The notes under the pieces: model-generated
Seen by the model: the letters and a program-made list of their open reading frames with translations, nothing else
What the model was told of the DNA's origin: nothing
Database searches by the model: none
NCBI GenBank assembly: GCA_902729315.2
Contig: LR746276.1
Coordinates: forward strand, 1,722,669 to 1,786,668
Source of the DNA: Spirodela intermedia
Taxonomy: Eukaryota > Streptophyta > Magnoliopsida > Alismatales > Araceae
Length of the DNA stretch: 64,000 nt
Reading direction: 5' to 3'
Position numbers and translations under genes: made by a program
In this document: positions 32,761 through 44,808 of the stretch, one piece after another
How the letters are laid out: each line of letters starts with the position of its first letter
How positions within the stretch are numbered: position 1 is the stretch's first letter

Positions 32761-33299
32761 TTTTAGGTCAGAGAGAGAGAGAGAGAGAGAGGTAGTTTAG
32801 TTTTTGATATAATTTAAATGTTATACAATTAAAACTGGTTGTAAGCCAATCAATGTATGAAATTATGCTAACTATGACTAATATTCCTTTAGAATATTTC
32901 TCCATTGCTCACAAGATCAAAATTTACTTTTTCTTAAAGGAGAATAGTATGTGGAAATGCATTTATTTGTTGAGATACTTTATATATTAGTGGCAGAATG
33001 ACAAGTTATGTAATGTGTATATAAATCATTAATGTAGCACATTTACCATAAGTAATACATCATATTTTAATGTTGAAATATATATAAAATGGTAAAATAA
33101 TAGTTCTACTATGTCAAATTGTATTTTAAAAAATGTTATTTTATTGGTAATATATTGTATCCAGCCTTAGGAGAAGTCCTAAATAAATTAGGATTGGAAG
33201 TGAATAATTATGAGTTGGCTTATTATATATAAAGAGAGTTACCACATAGTAACGTTAGCAATATATAGGAAAATAGATAAAAAGACAAAAAAATGAAAT
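32761..33299. other. AT-rich intergenic sequence
   Basis: Starts with a (GA)n tract at 32771-32792. No gene recognised. A TTATTATATATAAAGAGAG block near 33219 is LTR-like but unsupported by a second copy. Confidence 0.4.
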
Positions 33300-33585
33300 G
33301 ATAGTGATAGAGTAGCCCATTCACACATGTGACTTTCTATAACTCACTTTGAGTTCTTAATACAAGTTGTTTCCAAGGCTTGTGAAACAACATTTTTGTA
33401 TAAAAGTCTAAGCCTTATGACTAGTGAAATATATCTCTGAGCCCCTTCAATAGGCTTACCTTTTAAGGCCAGCTTCATAAGTTAGGATGAATTAAGTTAA
33501 TTCCCCTAACTTCTACACATTCTATCTCCCGTTCTACCTCTCATAGTCATAAGTCATCTTAGCTTTCAGTTTGAGGATGCTATTG
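33300..33585 (+). repeat. Duplicated upstream segment, first part (unit of pseudogene copy 4)
   Basis: Matches 25186-25425 upstream of copy 3 (AACAACATTTTTGTATAAAA, GTCATAAGTCATCTTAGCTT). It stops at GAGGATGCTAT, where a solo LTR is inserted, and resumes at 35368. Confidence 0.8.
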
Positions 33586-35367
33586 ATAACATGCTAATTT
33601 TGCTTATTTATATGAGTTATTATTATGTTTTACATAGATATATTATTATAATTAGCATATTATTAAGGTCAATTCATAGATTATATTTCATATGAATGAT
33701 TGATTTTAAAGCATAAGAAACTGAATTTATGCATGTGCATTGGATCATGAGATTTTATTGAATAAATTTTCGTCCAATTATTAAGATTTAGTTTAATTGC
33801 TTTAAATCATGATTAATTAAGCATAATCCATATATTTTGTATGTTCTATCATTTATTTCCTAAGTCCTAAAGTCATCTCATGAATAATTAATTTATCATC
33901 TAGGGAGAGATGACTTGCTTGTGTAGTTGTTTTCTCTATTTATTTAAAAGGACTTATATGAATTATTTATTAGTTTAATATAGGCTCAATAGGCCGATGT
34001 GTCTATTAGAAGACCCACACAAACCAAGGAAGGTCCATGGGCCTTAAGGGAGGAAGCCCACCACCAAAGGAAGGGGCAAACCATCTCCTCTAAATGAGGA
34101 AACCGCCCCCTCTAAATGGGGAAACTGCCCACCTTCCTTCTTTGAAGGAGTCAAAGGGGGTAGGTGGCCTCTTCTCATTGGCCACACCCCTCTCCTTCCC
34201 TAGGCAACCCTTGGGACTATCTCAGCCCTCAATCAGCCCAATCCAAGGGCTGAGATAAGTCCTAGGGTGAGGGAAGGTGAGAAGACACCCTAGGAGCCGC
34301 CCACCTCCCTTGGGTTGCCCTTGGAAAGAGAAATCTCATCCAAAGGCTATGCACTCTCCTCCACGATCTAAGGGCTGAGAATGAGCACAACTGAGAGAAG
34401 AATAAATTTCGTTTGGGGAGAAAGAAGATCATCATTTGCTTGGGAGAGGAAGCCACCTAAAGGAGAAGAGGAGCAAGTCAAAGAACTTAACCAATAGAGG
34501 CATGTCCAAGAAGTTTTGAGGAAAAATCTCCTTATAGCACTCCAAGGATTAACCAAGTAGGCATATGTATTGTATTCTATTTATGTCCAAGAAGTTTTTA
34601 ATGAATGAGTTTTATTTTCTTATTGTATTCTCTTCTTTTTGAGACCCTCTTGATGAGAAAGAGTTGATCTAGTTAAAGAATAGGTAGAGATTTGGTTCTT
34701 TGAACCTTAGAGTGATATTAGGTTGATCTTAGGATAAAATCCAACCTTTCCACCCTTCTTCTACTCCACTTGATGTATCTTGGTCTCTTGATTTGTCAAG
34801 ATTGATCACATTTCGAAGAGTGAGCAAGGTATGGCAGATTTAGGATACTTTAGATCCTTATTTTGATCCTTCTTCTTTCATGTTCTTTTACTTTTTTGAA
34901 TCATTAAAGTTGAACATTGATTGAAAGTAGAGAGAGTTTAAGAGATATTAAAAAATAGGTTAAGAGTAGATTAGTCTCCTTTAATCTTTCTATTGATCTT
35001 CTAAGTGACATAGGATGATCTAAGAATATTCGTGTTTTCATTTATGTAGATTAGGGTTAAGTAATTCACCCTCTTCCTACAATTCAACTTCTGTTCCTTA
35101 TCTGATTTTCTTTTTGTTAGTGATTGAAAAATCATCAAAAAAAGATTCATCTATCCCCACTTAGTGTGTCTATGTCAACTCTCTTCTACCTTCTCATTCT
35201 TCCTTAAAGTCAACCATCTAATCATTTCATTAGATTTGTCCCAAGTTGGACAACTCTTTATGGACTGACCTGATTTTCCACTAGACTTATTAGTTATATC
35301 TTGCTGGAAATTTAGTCTATAAATAGTGCTATTGACCCTCCTTATTAGTGACAATTTGGAGTGATCA
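33586..35367 (+). mobile_element. Solo LTR, 1782 bp, target duplication GCTAT
   Basis: Begins TGATAACATGCTAATTTTGC and ends TTTGGAGTGATCA, flanked by GCTAT at 33581-33585 and 35368-35372. Removing the insert and one GCTAT restores GATGCTATGGACTGCC, matching the empty sites at 25427 (GATGCCATGGACAGCC) and 48337 (GAAGCCATGGACTGCC). No internal retrotransposon genes are present. Short minus-strand frames inside it are not credible genes. The strand of the parent element is not determined. Confidence 0.9.
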
Positions 35368-38100
35368 GCTATGGACTGCCTCTTTTTGTGGGTTATTTGT
35401 TGACTCAAAGGGCTTTGCCTTGACTAGAAACTTCCTTTCCCTTTGCCTTAGGGTGAAGTACTTATTCCATGGGCCCATACTAATGCCCAAGACAAATAAC
35501 AAATGATGAAGCTTTGGTCAGGTTTTATAAGTGCCCATTTAACAAAGAATTGTTTAGATATATCATTCAAATTATGTTGTAATGTCAGCATTTACTTAGA
35601 CTCAATTATATGACCTTGTTTATCAATGAATTTTCATTTTTTTAATATATCTTTCAAGGTCCAAATATGCTTAATTATACTGATTGAATTTTTAAGAGCT
35701 TCATATTTCCATTATAGTTGAGCTGATATGATCACAAGTGATTAAATTGAAAAGCTCTTTTCATGAAGTCCTTCAATATGTTTTGTTATGATCACCATGG
35801 TCTTTTTACTTGTCCCTAAGGCAAGGTAACTACAAAAACCTTTCTGAGGGAAATGATGAGATCGATCCTAATTGGATGAATTTGTACTCCTTTGCCTTCA
35901 CTTGGGAGGCATTGAGCATCTACAGATACCCATTTCCCAAACAATCTTCACTTCTCTTGCAAAGTTCCAATGGAGAATTCAAAGTTAGACTTGCTCAAAT
36001 TTTGTCACACTCATTGTGGATATTGAGGTCAATGAAGTAGCCAACATCATGTTGATAGTAGTATTTTTCAGTGAAAATTAATCACCTAATTTTAGTGATT
36101 GGACATCAGTATTCCTTTCATAATATCATTATCTCATCTCATCATAGTCAACTTCTTAAATAATTATATGATATGTGTCAACACATGTCAAGACAGTTGT
36201 GAAAATGAAATATTCTCATTGGGATTATATATGATGATCTAACTATATAGTACAGTATTTATCAATTCTATATGACATTAGATTGGATTTCTCAACTATC
36301 TCATACATTACACCAACAAAAGAACAAATAATTAATCGAATATTCCAATTTTGAAATAGTATGTTGATGGAGTTATGTAAGATGCTTACATAAATAAAAT
36401 GAATTAAGAATTAATCATCTAGAACCAATGTTCATATTCCAACTATTCTCCAACAAGTTATGAAGTTATAATTCGAATTTGAATTTGAAAACCCACAGAA
36501 ATAAAGAGAGTTAAAGTTTGGAAAACATCATTATCACATGTTTTAGAAGAAGAAAAGTTTTTGAATGAGTTATTCCCATTGTTGGATGTCTGAGAAAATA
36601 GAAAAACTGATATAAGATTAAGGTTTTATTTATTTGAGAATTATTTTGAATTGTAAGATTAATGAATGCACGAAGATTCGATGCTCATCATCAAGCTCCT
36701 TACATCATATGTGTCAATCATGAATGAAAATGTTTCCTTTGGTTCCCTAGTTCAACAACTACAATTTTTACTCTCCGTTGGATGCTATGGTAACTTGGTG
36801 GTGAGGGGGAAGTGTATTGAGTCAGGACACAAGGTGTTGATAGTGGTATTTAAATAAAAATGATGGAATCTTTGAGGAGACAAATCTGTGTTTTAAGTTC
36901 ATGATCTTGTAAATACCAATATAAATTATTAAAGAAAATAATTAAATATTATAAATAAGCTCCCTCTTTAATTAGGATGGTCATGTAAGGAATAAATTAG
37001 TATAAAGAATTTCTTGTTCTTGGTGAGAGGTCTTGTCACAACACATATATTGGCATATATATGTATGACATAAATTCATAGAAAGTTCAATTCATCCCCT
37101 CCTAGTGTTTCATCTAGTCTTATACTTCTAATAGTATTGGTTTGAATTATTCAAATCTCTACCTAATTTTAAAATTTGAACATTAAGAAATAATAGGAAA
37201 TGAGTAAGGTCATTGAATATGATTTCTCTATAAATTTACCTCCTCTTTTACAACTAGTTGGATTTGAACCACTTCTTTTGATGATCTAAGAGAGTTCAAT
37301 GACATTTCATTCAAAGAATTGAGTAAATCTAATTGATCTTCCGTGTGAGATAAAATCTAAAGAAAGTAATTTGTTGACAAACGAAATTCAAGTTGTATAA
37401 GATCTTCTTCAATAAGATTGAAGTGAAAACACTTTCAACACTCACCTAGCTTCCTAGCATGAAGAGGAGAACTAAAATAAAAAATCAAACCACCAGCTTA
37501 CTCATTAAAATATCCTTTCAAACACCAAGCCAATGCTAACGTCTATAAAATATTCACATTGAAATAATTTCTTATCATTGTAGGAAAAACTTGAGATTAA
37601 ATTCTAATTTAATCACTCAAGAAAACTAAGCTCTAGTATTATTGGCTGTTGGCCTGCTAAATCTTAGATCTTGAAGAAAAATTTTAAGAAGTTTTTGTGG
37701 GAGTTGACCTTAGTAATCAATAGTTGTAATTAGTGAATGATTGGTCTAATGGAACCCAAGAATGTAGGTATTCTTGAAGATTGGACATAGATAGAGGGTT
37801 GAACAATTGTAAAAACAATTGACAATATTAAATTTAGACCTAGGAAAATCATATGATTTAAGATGAGAGAAAGGAGAGCGTAAATTTTAGAATAATTTTC
37901 CAAACGTCAGAATTAGGAACTGATGAATGTAAACCCCTCCACCCCCCCGTTCTCCTGAGATATGGGCTGTATGTACATTTTTGGTCTTGCGCCCCCAGAC
38001 TGTCAGCACCAACAGTTGTAATCTTCGTTTCCATAAAAAGTAAGTTAATCAGGCTTGCCTTATTTACGTGGTCCTTTTATTAACTAGGCTGTTGGCGCCG
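35368..38100 (+). repeat. Duplicated upstream segment, main part (unit of pseudogene copy 4)
   Basis: Continues the segment shared with 25427-25945, 41212-42006, 48340-50735 and 51537-53340. It contains no gene. A stretch near 37075-37125 (CAATTCATCCCCTCCTAGTG) resembles the purine-tract region of an old LTR element, so part of the unit is itself TE-derived. The two short frames at 35810 and 36666 are not conserved in the other copies. Confidence 0.78.
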
Positions 38101-38131
38101 GCAGTGGTGATCCTAACGACTGGGGCCATCT

Positions 38132-38210
38132 TCACTCGAGGAAAGCGACCGAGAAATATCTCGCGCCATGGTTCTTTGACGTGGTCTCCTCATGCTTAGA
38201 AATTATAAGT
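38132..38210 (+). promoter_or_regulatory. Promoter remnant of pseudogene copy 4 (group B)
   Basis: CTCGAGGAAAGCGACCGAGA AATATCTCG (38135-38163), then CCATGGTTCTTTGACGTGGT (38167-38186) with an ACGTGG core, and a degenerate TATAAGT at 38204-38210. The same order, without the GATTCGATA and CAGACGTATT words of group A, is found at copy 6. Confidence 0.6.
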
Positions 38211-38252
38211 ACCCCTTCAGACACTTTGGAGCTTCTACGAAGAGCAGTGGCT

Positions 38253-38991
38253 ATGGAGATGTGGGGCGTTGGCGTCCTCACCCTCTTCCTCTGCCTGGTC
38301 CTGTCCGCACTCCTCCTCCGGAAGCCGCGCCGGGGATTACCGCCCGGCCCACCAGCCATCCCCATCCTCGGCAATCTCATGTGGCTCACCCGCTCTGCCG
38401 CCGACTTCGAATCCGCCCTCGAGGATCTCTGGTCCAAGTACGGCCCGGTGGTGACGATCCAGCTCGGCTCCCACCCGACCGTCATGGTCGGCGACCGGGA
38501 TCTCGCCCATGAGATGCTCGTCCAGCACGGGGCCGTCTTCGCCGATCGACCTACCCCCTACCCCGGACTAAGCACCCTCAGTTCTTCCAGCATCCATAAC
38601 GCCAGTTACGGAGGAGATCTCTGTGCGAGGGTATAGCATCCCCAAGGACGCCAGCATCAACTTCGCAGTGGCGAAGATGAACCTGGACGGGGAAACGTGG
38701 CCGGATCCGCTGGAATTCCGGCCGGAGAGGTTCCTTCCCGGCGGTGAGGGCGAAGGAGTGGACATCACCGGCAGCAAGAAGATCCAGATGATGCCGTTCG
38801 GCGTGGGACGGAGGATCTCCCCCCGGATGGGCCTCTCGCTGCTCCATCTGGAGTACTTCGTGGCCAACTTGGTGGGGGAGTTCCGATGGGAGTCGGCCAA
38901 GGGCGGCGAGATCGACCTGTCGGAGTTACCCGAGTCGACGGTGGTCATGAGGAACCCCCTGCGTGCCCGTATCTCCTCCCGCCGTAAGTAG
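38253..38991 (+). pseudogene. CYP89 pseudogene (copy 4), internal deletion
   Basis: The N-terminal ~118 codons are intact (anchor, PPGPP hinge, VVTIQLGSHPTVMVGDRDLA). At 38607-38611 the sequence jumps to the codons after the K-helix. Compared with copies 1 and 6 exactly 755 bases are missing, removing the C-, I- and K-helices and shifting the frame, with a stop at 38634-38636. The two edges share ACGG. The C-terminal part (38623-38991) reads on in another frame and has a second fatal change: FGVGRRISPRMG instead of FGVGRRICPGMG, with the heme cysteine codon TGC now TCC at 38818-38820. The N-part is closest to copy 1, the C-part and promoter to copy 6. Confidence 0.95.
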
Positions 38992-39690
38992 TACCGCCCC
39001 CTGCTGCCGCCGCCGCTCACCACAGGTTTGTAGATGATGGTGAAGAGAGGGCATCCGCAGCTCTGTCATTTCATGAGGAACTGATAGGTACCTTGGGGTC
39101 ACACCACACAGAGAGTGAGAGAATAAGAGAGTGAGACGGGAACAAAAGACGAAGAGTCCCGACGGGGCTCTTCTACATCAAGGGGAAGGGGGAAGGCTAA
39201 TTTGAGATAGCCGATCTCCAGGCTCCTCAGAGACTCCATGAAAAGACCTCCTGCCCTTCTACTCCACAGGTTCTGATCTTATGGACGACGTGGTTTACTA
39301 AATCTATTGGGGGAGAAAAATATCCACAGATTAATAGGAGCATTCATGCATCTCAATTAATACATCGCCCCAAGCGGTCAATCATCAGCCATCTTAGTTA
39401 TTATTTCTTGAAATTAGCTTCCCCATTAACCCATGCCCTGCTAGTTGTCTGAGATGTGAATGAAATTATAGAGAGGGAATATATCTATATGTACATGGAG
39501 TGAGAGAAGTGAGAGAGAAGGACAGAGAAAGAGGAAGCGCAGTCGCTGTCTAAGATTGAGGTGGTTATCGTTCCGCCGCCAAGTAGGCAAATATGATGAA
39601 ACACGGCATGCAATAGTTGCCCATAGAGCTTAAGACCTCTAAAGCAAAGTTACTTCGTACAACTGATCAGTAAGATTCATTTCTCTTTAT
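38992..39690 (+). repeat. 3' flank of the P450 unit (copy 4), with ~200 bp insert
   Basis: The shared flank is interrupted at about 39082-39285 by GC-richer sequence (TGATAGGTACCTTGGGGTCA ... GTTCTGATCTTA). Its text AGCCGATCTCCAGGCTCCTC resembles the LTR family at 28807 and 55665. The flank then resumes at TGGACGACGTGGTTTACTAA and runs on through CATGCATCTCAATTAATACA. Confidence 0.7.
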
Positions 39691-41211
39691 CTCTCTCTCT
39701 CTCTCTCTCAGGTCACTACTATTTAATGGAAAATGGCCTGCGCGTTTCTTCAATTACCCCCCCGGTGGTGGCGATAATAAGTGAGCAAGAAGGAGGGAGG
39801 GAGAGAGAGAGAGAGAGAGAGAGCGAGCGCTAAGTTACAGGGTTCACAACCTGTGGAGGCCACTAATGGACGAGCAGGGAGTCAGTTCTAAGTCCACAGG
39901 CTGGGAGCTCGAGCCCTCTTGCATGGTGACGATATATTCCACCTCTTTTGAAGTAGCAAGTCCTTGAAACCCTCTGAAAGCTAACATTGGAAGATTTGTT
40001 CCATTTACAAGACTGTCCAATAAAAAACCAAGACTAAAATGTCAGAGTAGGATTCGCTATGATTAGCACATAGCAAATGCAGAGCAGTTCTCCTACTCCT
40101 CGCCCTCGGCCTCGCCCTTGACCTGGTCTTCTTCTTACTCTTCTTCGCACTCCTACTCGATGGGGGATAGGTTGATGAAATGACTAAACTATCTTAGGCA
40201 CATAATTTAGACTCAACTCTTACAAAGTTCTAAGGATTAAGAAGGTTGACTAAAATAAAGATCGAGTATTTTCATGCAAGATTTGAAACAAATGAACTGA
40301 CACGACTAAGAAATCGCTAGAGATTAGAGTGCTCAACGATAAATAAATTGATAAAATGAAATCAAGTGGGTTTTCTCTGTACTCTCACCACTAGCTATAT
40401 GTGAAAGTTTTCTAACTACAATACACAAAAGCAATATTACAAGATAATATGTTAAATAAATAAAATGCTCAAATTCGGAAAGAAAGAGTATTTAGAAATG
40501 ATTTGTCTCATCAGAAGGGGCGACAAGTTGGTTGAGGAGCATAAGTTAAAGCTAGAACCCATTTGTGAATAGTTGACCTAACGTTGACCATTGACTTAGT
40601 CATCGACTGGGTCGTCGACTATTGACCAGCTGACCTGGTTGAATGGGTGGAATTGGACCCGAACCAAATTAGGCGGCTGGCATGGAATAGGTGGTCCGAA
40701 TGCTTCGTACCGGCGGACAGATTGGCTCAGGCCAAGTGGTCAAGTCAGCTTAAGCCAGACCAAGAGTGGGGCGATCGTTATTGGCTGAATCGGTCGGTTC
40801 GGACCTTTGGTTTACAATAATACGAACCAGTTGCCTTAAAACCGTAACCAGTGGGAGGAATGGGGGGGCACGAATGGATCATGTGAGCAGTGGAAGAGAA
40901 GGCAGCAGCGGTGGCAGCACAGGATGCACGAAAGTGGTGGTAGGGATCGTGTCAGTGACGGCGACACAGGACAGCACAGGCAGAGGTAAGGATGGTGGCA
41001 GCGAGGACGAATAGTGATGGCACAAGGAGGCGACAGCTGATAGCAGGCGGCAGATGAATGGCTGATAATGGCAGTGGATGATGGCTTAAATGCGGTGACT
41101 TTGTGACAGGCGATCGATAGTGGTGGATGCTGATGGACGACAACGGAAGGAAGATGATTGGATGATGTCAGATTGAGGGGCGGCAGGTGACGATGACAGT
41201 TTTGAACAATT
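39691..41211. other. Intergenic: simple repeats, CT-rich tract, GC-rich block
   Basis: (CT)n at 39693-39711 and (GA)n at 39795-39825. 40087-40160 is a short version of the CT-rich tract at 24690. 40550-41200 is a GC-rich block with repeated GTTGACC/GACTGG words and GGCAGC/GGTGG-type runs. It gives open frames on both strands, but none is recognisable. It stops abruptly where the duplicated segment begins at 41212. Confidence 0.5.
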
Positions 41212-42006
41212 AATGACATTTCATTCAAAGAATTCAGTGAATCTTAGTGGTCTTCCTTGTTGAATAAAATGTAAAGAAAGTAATTTGTTGAAGAATGAAA
41301 TTTAAGTTGTCTGAGATCTTCTTCAACTAGATTGAAGTGAAAACACTTTCAACACGAGAAGGTCAACTAAAATAAAAAATATAAGCAACAGCTTCCTCAT
41401 TAAATATCCTTTCAAACACCAAGTCAATGCCAACATCTATAAATATTCGCATTGAAATAATTTCTTATCATTATAAGAAAAAACTTGAGATTTAAAAGAA
41501 AAATAAGAAAAATAAGCTCTATAATCATTTGTTGGCCACCTAAAATCTTAGATTTAAAAGAAAAAATTTAAGAAGTTTTCGTGGCAGTTGACCTCAGTAA
41601 TCAATGGTGATAATTAGTATGGTATTCTTCAAGATTGGTTATAGATAGAGGGTTGAACCATTATAAAAAAATTTGACGATCTTAAATTTAGATCCAGAAA
41701 ATCATGCAATTTAAGATTAGTGAAAGGAGAACATAAATTTTAGAATAATTTTCTAAACGTCTGAATTCGGATGTGATGAATGTAACCCCCCTCCCCTTCT
41801 TTATAAATGGGCCGTATGTATATTTTTAGTCTTCCACCCTAAGACTGTCAAGGCCAGCAGTTGGAGCCCAATGCCAGAAAATGTAATCCTCGTTTCCATA
41901 AACAAGAAGTCAATAAGCGGTTGTCTTATATATGTGTTCTTTATTGTCCTTTGACTTGGAGTGGTGGTCCTAACGGCTGGGGCAATCCTCACATGTGGTT
42001 AAGAGC
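41212..42006 (+). repeat. Duplicated upstream segment (unit of pseudogene copy 5), shortened
   Basis: Starts mid-segment at ATGACATTTCATTCAAAGAA, matching 37300, and runs to the promoter like 37300-38130. The proximal part shares GGTCCTAACGGCTGGGGC with copy 6 (53341). Confidence 0.8.
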
Positions 42007-42090
42007 CGTCTCCAAGCGACGAGGAAACAGATCTCGGGCAATTGTTCTTTGATGTGGTCTCCCCATTCTAATAAATAATAAATAGCTTCA
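42007..42090 (+). promoter_or_regulatory. Promoter remnant of pseudogene copy 5 (group B)
   Basis: GTCTCCAAGCGACGAGGAAA CAGATCTCG, then ATTGTTCTTTGATGTGGTCT (ACGTGG core mutated to ATGTGG). AATAAATAATAAATAGC stands where the TATA box should be. Clearly related to copies 4 and 6 but decayed. Confidence 0.55.
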
Positions 42091-42117
42091 TGGCGTCCTC
42101 ATGCTCTTCCTCTGGGT

Positions 42118-42511
42118 ATGGAGACCTAGGGCCTTGGCATCCTCATCCTCTTCCTCTGCCTGCCCCTGTCCGCTCTCCTCCTCCGGCTGTCCCCCCTAGG
42201 GCTGCCTCCCAGCCCGCTGGCCATCCCCATCCTCGGCAATCTCATTCGGCTCACCCACTCCGCCACTGAGTTCGAATCCGTCCTCCGGGATCTCTGGTCC
42301 ATGTATGGCCCCGTCGTGACGATACACCTCGGCTCCATCCCTATCGTCATGGTCGGCAACCGGGATCGCCCATGAGATCCTCGTCCAGCACAGGGTCGTC
42401 TTTGTCAATGGGCCTTCTCCCTCCCCCGCCCAAAGCATCCTCAGTTCCAACCAGTCCAGCATTAATACCTCCGGTTACGGCCCACGATGGCAGTTTCTCC
42501 TGATGCAACCT
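42118..42511 (+). pseudogene. CYP89 pseudogene (copy 5), N-terminal remnant
   Basis: The start ATGGAGACC is followed at once by TAG (42127-42129), where other copies have TGG (Trp4). The anchor and hinge follow. The PPGPP hinge is changed, and ATG replaces AAG in the WSKYG motif. Near 42366 two bases are missing from GATCTCGCC, shifting the frame. P450 sequence stops at GCAACCT (42511), just after the C-helix region, and is replaced by gypsy sequence. A 25-base echo of the 5' coding region (GGCGTCCTCATGCTCTTCCT) lies just upstream at 42092. The 3' flank of this unit survives at 45456. Confidence 0.93.
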
Positions 42512-43152
42512 AAAGCCTGAAGCCCACTATTAAACAAGCCTAAAGCCTACTACTAAAGAAGCCTGAAGCCCACTACTGATGCATCTAGAAGCCCATTACT
42601 ATTGCAGCTTGAAGCCCACTTTAAGTTGCAGCTCACCAAATTACAAAATTAAGCCCATATCTCTATTTTTATTATTTTCTAAATTTCACCCAAATTTTAA
42701 ATTTCATAAGAAATTTAAATTTTCATTTAAAATTCAAATTTAATTTCTCATTTTAAATTTTATTTTCGAAATTTAAATTTCATTCAAAATTTGATTTCAA
42801 ATTTAGATTTATTTAAAATTTGAATATCAGTGTTAAATTAAGATTCTTCATCCTATTTAAAGGCACCCCATGTAGCCCTAGAGACATACTTCAAATTTAG
42901 ATTTTGTATGTTTCTTCTCTTTAAGTTCTCTTCCTCTATTGGTGGACTCTAACACACTTTTGGACTCAAGAAACCTTATTCTTGATTTTGTGGATTCAAA
43001 AAATCACCCCCTTGTGGACTCAAGGGATTTGTCCTCTTCAACTTATAGATTCAAAATGAAATGACAACCACTGAAGTACATTTTTCAAAGATTCAAGACA
43101 TGACTTCGACGCCCACAATGCTAAAGTCGATCATAAACTCATCCAAGCCATC

Positions 43153-44808
43153 TGATAAGTCTTTATTATCATGAGTTAATAATTAATAAATAATATAATT
43201 TTAGCCTTAACTCATGATAAATATATTAATAAATAATATATTTGTGTTAAATTATGAAAAGTAGTTTTTAGTTGATTAATGTGATTTTTTGGTTAATTAT
43301 GTGATTTTATAAGAATTTATATGATTTTTATAATCTTATTTTTGAGATAAATGAAGAAAAATAAAATAAAATAAAAAAATAAAAAAAGGAGAGAGACTAC
43401 TGGCCAACTGAGCCCACAAGCAGGTCGGAAGCACAGTAAGGGCAGAGCCACGAGTAAGGGCTTGAGTGATTATGGACCGATGAAGGCACATGTGCACCAC
43501 TCTCTTTCTACGTCATTGGTGGTCAATCTATTATAGGATAAGGAGTGGTCGTACACACGTGAGAAAGGGACTATTGCTTCTAAATATGATATTATTATAT
43601 ATTTGTCTAAAAAATCAGCATACAATCGACGTGAGACTAAACTCACCTAGAAAGATAATTTTCTTGATTAAATACTACCAGACTGCACACTAAACTCACC
43701 TAGAAAGGTACAATTGGGTTCGAATCCTATCAGAGTTAAAACTCATATTTTTATCTGATTAAATCATAACTTTTCTACAGACTACTAGTGAAGGATTAAG
43801 CCACTAGAATCGCTCGATCATCAACGAAAATTTTATCAATATGATTCACGAAGCATTGTTACTTACATTATTGAATGATTTGCAATAAAAGGATCGCAAA
43901 TCTATCAAGTAAAGCATCTCCAATTGATTGACGAACAAGCCGTCGTCAAGAAGAGGACGATCTATCGAGAGGCAAGCTGTCACCTCTTGAGAGCATACCG
44001 GATGCGATGAAGAGCCTCCTCTTGTTACACAGATATAAGAATGAAGCTCCCTAACATATCTCTAACATTTATCCAGCTCTTCTCCGTCGGGTGATAACTA
44101 TTGGAGAGTCGCAAAGTTGTCGTTTTTCTACTCTACTAAGTAACAGCTATCAGAGACGATTCGATAACTCATTTCATTGATCTTTAGACTTCGCAAGAAG
44201 ATCTAGAGATTGTTCATGTCATACTTGTCTAAGGAGCCTTCAAGACTGTGAACACTGCACAACAATCTTCTTGAATGCTCAAGATTTCGGTGCATCGCCG
44301 ACGCATCACCACCATGACGTTAGAACTTTATTTTCTTGCTTCTAATCTAATTTTTATTTTCTTTAGAGATAATTTATGTGATTTAAATTTTCTAAATTAC
44401 TCTTGATTCAATTATGATTCTTCTGTAATCATCTAAAATTGCTTACGTAAGAATCACTGGATGGAACTCTATTTCTGTCCAATTTGCATTCGTTGGACAT
44501 TCACATCATCCTAATGTCTGCAGCCCTTATTTTCTTTTTATGTGAATTTTAAATATATTTAATTTTCATTTTTTAGTATAAAATTTATAAAACAATCATA
44601 TTCTTTGAGAAAAATTCTGAAATATTATCAAATATTATATTACATTTCTTTGATTGACTTGAATTTTTTTCACTATTTTAAAAACTTTTATTAAATTATA
44701 ATTAATATATTTATTCAGAAATACTTTTAAATATCTAAAAATTAGTATTTTATAGTTTTATAAATTTTCAATTTGCATGATTTACTATACAACAACTAAG
44801 TCATGTCA
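43153..44808 (-). mobile_element. Solo LTR, 1656 bp, target duplication CCATC
   Basis: TGATAAGTCTTTATTATCAT ... AACAACTAAGTCATGTCA, flanked by CCATC at 43148-43152 and 44809-44813. Same family and orientation as the LTR at 58793-60427, whose adjoining purine tract puts its element on the minus strand. Many CG sites of that copy are CA or TG here, indicating an older insertion. The frame at 43490-43693 lies within the LTR and is not a gene. Confidence 0.93.

Noticed and set aside
40766-41014. 82-codon + strand frame and 130-codon minus frame at 40836-41228
   Set aside because: Both lie in the GC-rich unclassified block; composition explains the openness and no motif is recognised.
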